This document shows positions 8,353 to 14,849 of a stretch of DNA of 14,849 bases, in pieces. Under the pieces are notes generated by a model. It searched no databases and had not been told where the DNA came from. It worked only from the letters and a program-made list of their open reading frames with translations. Origin of the DNA: Deltaproteobacteria bacterium (GTDB lineage: Bacteria > Desulfobacterota > DSM-4660 > Desulfatiglandales > Desulfatiglandaceae); the NCBI GenBank assembly GCA_021159525.1, contig JAGHEC010000284.1, forward strand, positions 1 through 14,849, read 5' to 3'. How positions within the stretch are numbered: position 1 is the stretch's first letter; each line of letters opens with the position of its first letter. The position numbers and the translations under genes are program-made.

Positions 8353-8781
8353 ATGGGGCCGGAGGTAAATCTTGCCAAAGAAAAGAAGTGGCTGCAGGAT
8401 CTGGCGCAAAAAGCGCGCGCTGTTTACCTGGTGCGGGGGGTTTTGGGGTGTGGCTGTCCCGAGGAGATATTTGAACATTACCAAGTGCGACAACAGACCG
8501 TGGGACCGTTCCCTGTGGTTGAACTCATCATGGGAGACCGGCTGCTGGTATGGATCGTTGACGGAACCAGGATCGTCGATCCGGAACAGGCTCTGGGCCA
8601 ACTTCTAAAGAGCGGCCTTGAGGAGCGGGAGCGCCGGGGCCTGAACCGTTTCAGGCTGGTGACTGTGGGCGACTTTCCTTCATGGGAAAGAAAATGGACC
8701 CACCTCGCCGGCGACCTTGATCCCAAAGTGCATCTGCATATTCTGCGTGAGATCCATCCGCATAAACCGGCAAAACCATGA
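8353..8781 (+). CDS. Unrecognised 142-aa protein with a CGC motif
   Basis: I do not recognise this family. The protein is soluble-looking, with no signal peptide or membrane segment. It begins with a charged amphipathic helix (NLAKEKKWLQDLAQKARAVY). A GVLGCGCPEEIFEHY segment carries a closely spaced cysteine pair (CGC), followed by a beta-rich middle (PVVELIMGDRLLVWIVDG) and a charged helix (LLKSGLEERERRGLNRF). The CGC pair could bind metal or be redox-active, but nothing proves this. It has a strong ribosome site, sits 55 bases after the M48 gene, and is likely the last gene of the RNase G transcript. Its stop is followed at once by an attC-like hairpin. Confidence 0.75.
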   Translation: MGPEVNLAKEKKWLQDLAQKARAVYLVRGVLGCGCPEEIFEHYQVRQQTVGPFPVVELIMGDRLLVWIVDGTRIVDPEQALGQLLKSGLEERERRGLNRFRLVTVGDFPSWERKWTHLAGDLDPKVHLHILREIHPHKPAKP

Positions 8782-8855
8782 TAACAAGTTGCACCTGACC
8801 GCTATTCCGCTGCGCTCCACAGCGGCAGCTGAGATTGGTCGTTCAGATTAACAAA
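8782..8855 (+). other. attC-like imperfect hairpin after the 142-aa gene
   Basis: The stop TGA runs straight into TAACAAGTTGC, and the far side reads GGTCGTTCAGATT. AAC and GTT thus flank an imperfect inverted repeat whose inner stem is CCGCTG/CAGCGG (8807-8812 with 8820-8825, 7-base loop). A second, one-mismatch stem pairs CACCTG on the left with CAGCTG on the right. The arrangement resembles an integron cassette attC site, but the core sites do not fit RYYYAAC/GTTRRRY exactly and no integrase is visible. It may instead be a plain stem-loop end to the transcript; no T-tract follows. Confidence 0.35.
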
Positions 8856-8912
8856 CTGACCCTTTACACGTACAAAATGGTACCCATGAAAATAATTGCC
8901 GACACATAATCC

Positions 8913-9081
8913 CTCAATAAATAGTGGCAGGAGGGTTTTTCTGACGCGACTGCCGGGAGGGGGCAAGTGTCCCCCGCGGATAAGTCACTGAAGAGACCAG
9001 CCCGGAGGCCGGGAGCGGAGGAAAAATCCTCCTGCCCCGGCAGTACGTTCGCTGTTATCCCCCGAATTATTGAGCTGATGC
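8913..9081 (+). repeat. Interspersed repeat, copy C (fullest copy)
   Basis: The element runs from CTCAATAAAT to AATTATTGAG (8913-9074) and is followed by CTGATGC, shared with copy A. Its ends form an imperfect inverted repeat. Inside are GGGGG/CCCCC (8959-8975), GGAGGA/TCCTCC around an AAAA loop, ACTGCCGGG on the left matching CCCGGCAGT on the right, and GGCAGGAGG on the left matching CCTCCTGCC on the right. The last two pairings overlap on the right side, so they are alternatives. No transposase gene is nearby. The element lies between convergent genes. Confidence 0.8.
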
Positions 9082-9134
9082 GATTTTCTCATATCAGTGT
9101 ATCAGGGAGATCTCAAGACCCCGTGAACGGTTAC
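9065..9134 (+). repeat. Left arm of the inverted repeat flanking the glycosyltransferase operon
   Basis: The 70 bases match the reverse complement of 14777-14846 at 67 positions; 9065-9117 is a perfect 53-base match. The mismatches are at 9118, 9129 and 9133. The match overlaps the right end of copy C and continues about 53 bases beyond where copy A stops matching. The rest of the gap to 9230 shows nothing I can identify, including no clear terminator for the minus-strand operon. Confidence 0.9.
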
Positions 9135-9230
9135 AATATAACAAAGCAATTAGCCCGTGCAATCCAAAGGCAGAGCCATATCCGGTGCTTGACCCCATAA
9201 TCTTCGAATTTCATAACATATCGTCAGGAA

Positions 9231-11870
9231 TCAGGTAATTGTCCCGGCCCTTCTGTTGGAGAAGTAATATAAAACGCCTGACAGGCATCCACGGATTTCA
9301 GGGGCCAGTGTGGAGGCTCGTTCTGAAGGACCATGGAGCAATCGGTCAAGTGCCAGCCTGCCGTAATATGTGGGAAAACCGATGAAAACTCGGCGAATAT
9401 TCCCCCAGTGGCCGTATCGTTGAAACTGGATGAGAAGGGCGGCAACGTGTCCGCGCATGTAATAAAAGATCTGGCGATTAAAGGCCCGCATCTCTTTTCG
9501 GTGATGGTGGTAAACCACTGCTGCGGGTTCGTAGCGGCAGGCCCAGCCCTCCGCGAGAATTCGATACCACATCTCCGAGTCGCCGCTGCATCCGGCCGCA
9601 CCCACATCCAGCCGTTCATCGAACAGGCCCACCCGCTCAAAGACGGCGCGTCTAAAGGCCATGTTGGCGCCGGCTCCGATCTCCCAGGCCGGAACACCGC
9701 GGCTCCTTGTTTTTTCAAAAAAGCCTCCGCCGAACAGCCTCGGGGCGTATCCCCTTCCAAAACCCCAATGGGTCTCGAACAAAAACTGGGCCCGGGTCTC
9801 CAGTTTCGCCGGCAATACGAGCCCGGTGACCGCCATGACGTCCGGATTCTTGAAGCCCTGACAGATTCGTGCGATCCAGTCCGGATGAGCCACGGCATCA
9901 TCATCCGTGAAGGCCACGATCTCGCCGGTGGTGTTGCGGATGCCGGTATTTCGTGCCACGTCAAGTCCAGCGCGGGGTTCTTGAATATATCGCACCCCGG
10001 GGAACTGCCTGACGATATGGCGCGTTGCATCGGATTGGGGCGCGCTGTCCACCAAAACGATCTCCCCGGGCTTTAGGGAGATTTCTTGGAGAGAAGCAAG
10101 ACATTGCTTCAGTTGCCCGGGTCTGTCCCGGGTGCAGACCACCACGGAGACAGTTGGACAGGGCATATTCTGATCAGGCAATGAGAGATTTTCTTCAAGC
10201 TGTTGCAAGGGTCTGTCCAGCGTTCCCAGCGTTTTCAGATTCAATCGACACGCCCCCGGGGACCTGCGTGCCCATGAGGATCCCCTGGATGTTTCCAGCA
10301 GACCATGTCTCAAGGCAGGTTCGATGGCTGTAATTGCGCACTCTCTGAGATCGGCGCTACTCATGGGGAGTCGGGTTGCCCTTATCCAATGCTGACCCAA
10401 GGGGATGTCGCGCCACCAGAACACCACAAAGATTCCCCCTGTCTCCTTTTTTCCGGCAAGGTCCATGACCCCTTGGCGCAGATCAAGATGCAGGATCTCC
10501 CACGGCTTGAAATTGGACTTGGGAAGCGGGGTCGGAGGGTTTGTTGACTTTGCCGGTGTCAGGCTGGAACGTTGCGTGACAGGCAGCCCATGTTCCGGTT
10601 TTACATCATGCGTTGGCAGCCGTGCAGCCTGATTCAGGATCCGATCCATTCGTTTGACGGATCGGTCATAGCCCCCGAACAGCCCGATCACGCCTCCTGC
10701 CATTTCTGCAAGCACCATGTAGCAGGGGATGGATTTCTGCCTGAGCATAGCGGCCGTCAATTCAATGAGATGCTCGTTAAACCAGAGCTGAAGCAGGTAT
10801 CGCCGTGTTTTCCGTAGGGCGGGATCGGTTCGACGGATCTTGTCCATGTGTGTCATGACCCCCAGCCCCCAGCTCCAATACTGCCGGGTCAATGACCAAA
10901 GCCCTCTGCGATGCTCATGAAACACAAGAAGGTCAGGTGCATAGACAATCGTATGACCTGTCCTGATGAGCCGGTAGAATATGTCGTGGTCCCCTGCAGC
11001 AGGGAGGGGAGGCCCTGTGTCGAGGGCCTCATCGAACCCATTTAAATCCTTCAGAATTTGCTTTTGAAATACCATGTTGGCCCCCGTGCCGAAGACGCCG
11101 GCGCTGCACGGGTAAGCAGGATGGTTGTCGAGCTTTGCGCCGTAGCGTACGGGATCGAATCCCCTCCGAAATCCGCCTCTTTTCTCAAATATGATCTGGG
11201 CTCTTGTGGTCAGCTCCAGGGGGAGGACCTGCCCGGTGAAGGCCGCGGCATCCGGGTTGGCGTTCCACGCCTCCATGAGACCTGCCAGCCATCCCTTGTC
11301 AACGACCACGTCGTCGTCGATATAGGCTACGAGGTCTCCCCGCGCCTCCCTGAGTGCACGATTACGGGCAAAATCGAGTCCCGGCCTTGGTTCAACGATG
11401 TACCGGACGCCGGGACAGGAGGATACAATAGTCTCCGTGTCCTTGGTGGATGGCGCGTTGTCAACGACCAGGACTTCCAGCGAGAGAGACCCCCCGCTGC
11501 CAACCGGATCCATTGCCCGCAAGGACCTGAGGCACCGGGTCAGCAACCCGGTGCGGTCTTTCGTGCATATGGCTACAGTAATAGAGGGTGGTTCATGGGG
11601 CTTGACAGGCGGTCTCATTTCATCTCGAATGGCTGCCTTGACCAGGGCCGTGCCGCTCTTCTTTATGATCCTTTGTTCTAATTCCTTTCCTGTGAGGGGC
11701 TTGTCTCCGGGCAATGCCTCCATCCAGAAGTAAAGAGGTTTTCCCTTGCGCCTCACAAGTACAGCTATGCCGTCAACATCCTCCCTTGAAAGGCGCATGC
11801 AGGGAAGGGGCTGAGTCGATTCAATATCCAACAGGGCGTATTGATTACAGCTTTGCCTTGAGTCTCTCAT
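9231..11870 (-). CDS. Tandem double family 2 glycosyltransferase (two GT-A domains)
   Basis: This 879-aa protein contains two complete GT2 domains. Domain 1 is at about 97-345: VAICTKDR, EPRPGLDFARN, metal-binding DDD 185-187, GTGANM 261-266 and GDHD 293-296. Domain 2 is at about 574-800: VVVCTRDR, EPRAGLDVARN, DDD 656-658, GAGANMAFRR 732-741 and GDSE 763-766. Each domain is preceded by a similar module of roughly 70-90 residues (about 20-86 and 459-526), so the chain reads as a duplicated [module + GT2] unit joined by a proline-rich linker (about 430-455). It probably adds two sugars in succession to a glycan; donor and acceptor are unknown. No signal peptide is seen. Its ATG overlaps the ABC gene's TGA (ATGA, 11867-11870), implying coupled translation. 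Confidence 0.93.
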   Translation of the reverse strand: MRDSRQSCNQYALLDIESTQPLPCMRLSREDVDGIAVLVRRKGKPLYFWMEALPGDKPLTGKELEQRIIKKSGTALVKAAIRDEMRPPVKPHEPPSITVAICTKDRTGLLTRCLRSLRAMDPVGSGGSLSLEVLVVDNAPSTKDTETIVSSCPGVRYIVEPRPGLDFARNRALREARGDLVAYIDDDVVVDKGWLAGLMEAWNANPDAAAFTGQVLPLELTTRAQIIFEKRGGFRRGFDPVRYGAKLDNHPAYPCSAGVFGTGANMVFQKQILKDLNGFDEALDTGPPLPAAGDHDIFYRLIRTGHTIVYAPDLLVFHEHRRGLWSLTRQYWSWGLGVMTHMDKIRRTDPALRKTRRYLLQLWFNEHLIELTAAMLRQKSIPCYMVLAEMAGGVIGLFGGYDRSVKRMDRILNQAARLPTHDVKPEHGLPVTQRSSLTPAKSTNPPTPLPKSNFKPWEILHLDLRQGVMDLAGKKETGGIFVVFWWRDIPLGQHWIRATRLPMSSADLRECAITAIEPALRHGLLETSRGSSWARRSPGACRLNLKTLGTLDRPLQQLEENLSLPDQNMPCPTVSVVVCTRDRPGQLKQCLASLQEISLKPGEIVLVDSAPQSDATRHIVRQFPGVRYIQEPRAGLDVARNTGIRNTTGEIVAFTDDDAVAHPDWIARICQGFKNPDVMAVTGLVLPAKLETRAQFLFETHWGFGRGYAPRLFGGGFFEKTRSRGVPAWEIGAGANMAFRRAVFERVGLFDERLDVGAAGCSGDSEMWYRILAEGWACRYEPAAVVYHHHRKEMRAFNRQIFYYMRGHVAALLIQFQRYGHWGNIRRVFIGFPTYYGRLALDRLLHGPSERASTLAPEIRGCLSGVLYYFSNRRAGTIT

Positions 11871-13744
11871 GCCGTGTTTTTGGGAAACTGAAGTTCATAG
11901 AGCTTGGCAAATAGCCCGCCGGCCGCCAGGAGCTGACGGAGATCTCCCTGTTCACACACGCGACCCTGTTCCAAAACCACGATATGATCGGCCTGCTGGA
12001 TCGTGGAGAGGCGGTGGGCGACGATGAGGACTGTGCACTCCTGTCTCAGGCTTTGGATCGCGTCCTGAATCAGGCTCTCGGATATGGTGTCCAGGACGCT
12101 GGTGGGCTCGTCGAGAATAAGGATCTGCGGTTTGCGGAGAAAGGCCCTGGCCATAGCGATGCGCTGCTGCTGACCTCCTGAAAGCCGTACCCCCCGTTCG
12201 CCTATCTGGGTATCGTAGCCGTCCGGAAGCTGTGAGATAAACCCGTGGGCGTCGGCCTGGCGGGCCGCCTCCACAATCTCATCCGGATCTGCGTCGAGAC
12301 GTCCATAGGCGATGTTTTCTCTTACGGTTGCATCGAACAGGTAAACGTCCTGACTGACCATTGCGATCTGTTTGCGCCACAAGGCGAGGTCCAGTTGACG
12401 GAGGGGGCGATCATCGACAAGAATCTCGCCCTCTGTGGGGTCATAGAGCCTGAGGACCAGTTTGATCAGCGTGGATTTGCCTCCCCCGGAGGGACCTACA
12501 AGGGCCGTGGCCCTGGCTTGTTCGATAGATATGGAGACATCGCGGAGCGCCGGCCTTTTGGAGTTGGGATAATAAAAAGACACATGATGAAGGTGAATGC
12601 CCTTTTTGAGGTCTTGGACTGGGACATTTCCCGAGCTCGGGGAGGAGGGGTGTATGGCGGCGTGGTCCAGCAGGGACATGACATCCGCGACGGAAGCGGA
12701 TAATGAACTGAGTTTGATGCACTGCTCGTCCAGTTCTTTAATCTTGGGTTGAAGCCTGTACAGAATAAAGATGAAGACCAACAGCGCTGTTAGTCCGGCG
12801 GGGGTCCGGAGGGCTGTAAAAAGGACATAGACCAGGAGACCTCCTGCGAGGATTTCATAGACCGGGTTTACAAGGCCTGCTGCAAGGGTCAGTTTCATGA
12901 CGAGCCTGCTGATGCCTTCTGAGGCCTTATTAAACCGATTTTGCTCATAGGGCTCCCGGCCAAAGGCCCGAACCACCTTCATGCCCTCAAGGGCCTGGAC
13001 CATTCGCTTGTAGAAAAGGGCGTTTGTATGTGTGAGCTTTGAGCTGAGATTTTTCACATACCGGTTCAAGACACGAACAAGCACGGAAATCATGGACATG
13101 AAAATGATGACCAGGACCGTCAGTTTCCACGAAATAAGCAGCAGGAGCGCAGTATAAACCACGATCATGCACAGGGAAATGATCAAATCCACCAGCGTCT
13201 CGAGCGCGTCACGCGTGCGCCAGGTTTCCGTAGCAAGGGTGTTGTACAGCTTTCCGGACGGACTCGCTTCAATGAAACCGTATTCGACTCTCAAAATCCG
13301 GTTGAACAGGCAGGACCTCAGACGATGGGCAGCGTGCATATCCAACCAAGCGAAGAGGGCGGTCGTGCTGAATGAAAGCAGGGCCTTCAACAGGATGGCG
13401 CCGAAGATAAACCATGCAATGACCATCAGACGGTGGGCCGGGGCTACATGATTGAATAAGCCGGCAAGCGTGTCCGCGAGCCAGATGCCGGTATCAGGAT
13501 GGAAGGCGGGTTGTTCCATGCCATTCAGAAACGGGATAAAGAGGCTGATGCCAAAGCCTTCGGCCAATGAGGACAGGGCCCCAAGGCCAATGATGGCGGG
13601 TATGGCCCAGGGGTGGAGGCGGAGGAGGGAAAAGAGGCCGCGAATATTCTCGATCTCTTTTTTTCTCGGCCTTTGCAAAGGGATCTTTTCAGATTGCGGC
13701 ATGTCAGTTAATGTCTCCGAAGTCTGATTCGATTTTTCTTGCAT
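11867..13744 (-). CDS. MsbA/PglK-type ABC exporter (fused membrane and ATPase domains)
   Basis: This 625-aa half-transporter should work as a homodimer in the inner membrane. The membrane domain (about 45-350) has six hydrophobic stretches. The ATPase domain (about 380-615) is complete: Walker A GPSGGGKST 417-425, Q-loop Q465, signature LSGGQQQR 521-528, Walker B ILILDEP 541-547 and switch H577. The closest known roles are lipid A flipping (MsbA) and lipid-linked oligosaccharide flipping (PglK/WlaB). Being sandwiched between glycosyltransferases favours a glycolipid substrate, which is an inference. The start is uncertain: ATG 13744 overlaps the upstream gene by 41 bases, while ATG 13702 lies one base after its TGA with GGAG 12 bases upstream. 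The choice affects only 14 residues of the N-terminal tail. Confidence 0.93.
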   Translation of the reverse strand: MQEKSNQTSETLTDMPQSEKIPLQRPRKKEIENIRGLFSLLRLHPWAIPAIIGLGALSSLAEGFGISLFIPFLNGMEQPAFHPDTGIWLADTLAGLFNHVAPAHRLMVIAWFIFGAILLKALLSFSTTALFAWLDMHAAHRLRSCLFNRILRVEYGFIEASPSGKLYNTLATETWRTRDALETLVDLIISLCMIVVYTALLLLISWKLTVLVIIFMSMISVLVRVLNRYVKNLSSKLTHTNALFYKRMVQALEGMKVVRAFGREPYEQNRFNKASEGISRLVMKLTLAAGLVNPVYEILAGGLLVYVLFTALRTPAGLTALLVFIFILYRLQPKIKELDEQCIKLSSLSASVADVMSLLDHAAIHPSSPSSGNVPVQDLKKGIHLHHVSFYYPNSKRPALRDVSISIEQARATALVGPSGGGKSTLIKLVLRLYDPTEGEILVDDRPLRQLDLALWRKQIAMVSQDVYLFDATVRENIAYGRLDADPDEIVEAARQADAHGFISQLPDGYDTQIGERGVRLSGGQQQRIAMARAFLRKPQILILDEPTSVLDTISESLIQDAIQSLRQECTVLIVAHRLSTIQQADHIVVLEQGRVCEQGDLRQLLAAGGLFAKLYELQFPKNTA

Positions 13745-14723
13745 CGCGGCGGGCCTTAAAATAGGCCAAGGGCCCTGCGAGCGAACCCGCCATTTCGGTC
13801 AGCATCAGGTCTGGGGGGAGACGTTCGGGTCCGTTCGTATGTCGCAGGAATCGCATGAGGTGCCTTCCGATCAGCCAGCGAAACGCGAAGACGGTAATGC
13901 GGGGCCCGGAAGCCGGGAAGGCCATGATGCTTCGGGTGAGATAGGCAGTGAATGCAATGCCCCAGCTCCGTATCTGGGATTTGAGTTGACGGTAATCCCT
14001 GCGATGGATGTGCCGCACCTTTGCCGCGGGTTCATAAACAAGACGGTATCCTTTCTCAACGGTCCTGAAGAAGATTTCAAGGTCCCCGCCCCCGGTTGTC
14101 GCCGTTCCTGTATCGAGGGCGGGATCGAACCCGCCGATATGGTCAAAAAGAGATCTGCGGAAAGCCATATTGGCACCTGTCCCCATGTCCCCGGCCGCAA
14201 GATGAGACCATTTGGAGCGATTGGCCGCTCTTTGGGCTGGATAGCTCTTCCGCTTTTGGCCCTTTCCAAAACCCCCGTATCTCTCGAATAGAATTTGCGC
14301 CTCGGTTTCCAGTTCATAAGGCGTGACCAGACCGGTCACTGCCATGATTTGCCTATCCTCGACAAAGACGTGAACGATGGCGTCAATCCAGCCCGGCTCC
14401 ACCACCACGTCATCGTCCGTAAAGGCGATAATCTCGCCATGCGCTTCGGCGATAGCCCGATTCCGCGCCCAGTCCAGGCCTGGCCGCGGCTCAACAATGT
14501 ACCGAACCCGCGTGAATTTGTCCCGGACCAACCTCTCTGCAGCGGCTGTCCCGGGTGCATTGTCGATGACCAGGACATCAAGGCGGGGGTAGGTCAATTG
14601 CTCGATGGCGGAAAGGCATCTGTCCAGGTAGTGCACGCGGTCGCGCGAGCAAACCGCAACGCTTGCCAGAGGCAGGGCATCGTTGCCTCTCGGAATCGTC
14701 TTCAGCGACATCATAACCAACAC
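13704..14723 (-). CDS. Family 2 glycosyltransferase (GT-A fold)
   Basis: A 339-aa single-domain enzyme. It shows SVAVCSRDR (21-29), IVEPRPGLDWARNRAI (76-91), FTDDDVVVEPGWI with DDD at 103-105 binding the metal-nucleotide, AVTGLVTPYELETEAQ (128-143), GTGANMAFRR (181-190) and GGGDLE (211-216), which includes the probable catalytic acidic residue. These motifs match both GT2 domains of the 879-aa protein, so the three domains are paralogues of one subfamily, but this enzyme lacks the N-terminal accessory module. The C-terminal LTEMAGSLAGPLAYFKARR segment also matches the end of domain 1 of that protein. It is the first gene of the operon. ATGs at 14714 and 14711 are alternative starts, and no strong ribosome site separates them. 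Sugar specificity cannot be told. Confidence 0.92.
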   Translation of the reverse strand: MLVMMSLKTIPRGNDALPLASVAVCSRDRVHYLDRCLSAIEQLTYPRLDVLVIDNAPGTAAAERLVRDKFTRVRYIVEPRPGLDWARNRAIAEAHGEIIAFTDDDVVVEPGWIDAIVHVFVEDRQIMAVTGLVTPYELETEAQILFERYGGFGKGQKRKSYPAQRAANRSKWSHLAAGDMGTGANMAFRRSLFDHIGGFDPALDTGTATTGGGDLEIFFRTVEKGYRLVYEPAAKVRHIHRRDYRQLKSQIRSWGIAFTAYLTRSIMAFPASGPRITVFAFRWLIGRHLMRFLRHTNGPERLPPDLMLTEMAGSLAGPLAYFKARRDARKIESDFGDIN

Positions 14724-14742
14724 ATAGGCTCACAAAAACGGA

Positions 14743-14797
14743 CAAGTTCACGGGACTTGCTTACATAAGTTTTTTGGCAACAGTTCACGGGGGCTTG
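14743..14797 (+). promoter_or_regulatory. Paired GTTCACGGG motifs upstream of the operon
   Basis: AGTTCACGGGACTTG (14745-14759) and AGTTCACGGGGGCTTG (14782-14797) are near-copies 37 bases apart in the leader of the minus-strand operon. The first forms a CAAGT/ACTTG hairpin with a TCACGGG loop. A third version lies at 9114-9128 on the opposite strand, inside the left inverted-repeat arm. They may be regulatory sites or decayed repeat ends. I could not pick out a convincing -35/-10 pair here. Confidence 0.35.
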
Positions 14798-14846
14798 AGA
14801 TCTCCCTGATACACTGATATGAGAAAATCGCATCAGCTCAATAATT
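14777..14846 (-). repeat. Right arm of the inverted repeat; start of repeat copy D, cut by the window edge
   Basis: The reverse complement matches 9065-9134 at 67 of 70 bases, with 14794-14846 a perfect 53-base match. The final three bases of the window (GGG, giving CCC on the other strand) agree with the CCC at 9061-9063 apart from one missing G, so the full element probably continues outside the window in the opposite orientation to copies A and C. Confidence 0.9.
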
Positions 14847-14849
14847 GGG

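Noticed and set aside
8805..8825. Rho-independent terminator after the 142-aa gene
   Set aside because: The CCGCTG/CAGCGG stem is present, but no T-run follows it.
8925..8945. GGAGGGTTTTTC in repeat copy C as a terminator
   Set aside because: There is a T-run but no stem immediately before it; the pairing partner lies about 100 bases away.
33..9081. Repeats as a CRISPR array
   Set aside because: The copies are kilobases apart, differ in length, and show no regular repeat-spacer pattern.
9333..10076. Plus-strand frame of 247 codons within the double glycosyltransferase
   Set aside because: It lies opposite the second GT2 domain, whose DDD and GANMAFRR motifs fix the real coding strand.

Overview
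The window looks like chromosomal DNA of an anaerobic bacterium, most likely a Desulfobacterota (deltaproteobacterial) lineage. The basis is a large 2-hydroxyacyl-CoA dehydratase activase-type protein next to its dehydratase-like partner (families typical of anaerobes), an RNase G/E and M48-TPR gene pair, and moderately high GC. No rRNA or other marker gene is present, so the lineage is an inference.

Layout. Positions 1-168 hold the first copy (A) of an interspersed repeat. Positions 245-4790 (+) carry two genes that together match one long activase/dehydratase-like protein of other anaerobes: a 1039-aa double activase with a CoA-activase-associated region, then a 452-aa HgdB-like protein. 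A short repeat derivative (B, 4801-4857) separates them from a second + strand block. That block is RNase G/E (4918-6444), a polytopic M48 metalloprotease with C-terminal TPRs (6471-8297), and a 142-aa protein I do not recognise (8353-8781). The next 449 bases have no gene; they hold an attC-like hairpin at the stop of the 142-aa gene and the fullest repeat copy (C, 8913-9081). The rest (9231-14723) is a tightly packed minus-strand operon read from the right: a family 2 glycosyltransferase (GT2), an MsbA/PglK-type ABC exporter, and an 879-aa protein with two GT2 domains. Stops and starts nearly touch or overlap by 4 bases. The window ends inside a further repeat copy (D) in inverted orientation.

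How it fits together. The minus-strand operon looks like a compact surface- or lipid-linked glycan module: three related GT2 domains plus a candidate flippase, with no other sugar genes in view. It is bracketed by a 70-bp inverted repeat (67/70 identical, including a 53-bp perfect run). The most unusual feature of the window is this repeat family. It has CTCAATAA-type inverted ends and internal hairpins, lies at each boundary between gene blocks, and has no transposase nearby. I found no CRISPR array, tRNA, rRNA or convincing Rho-independent terminator.
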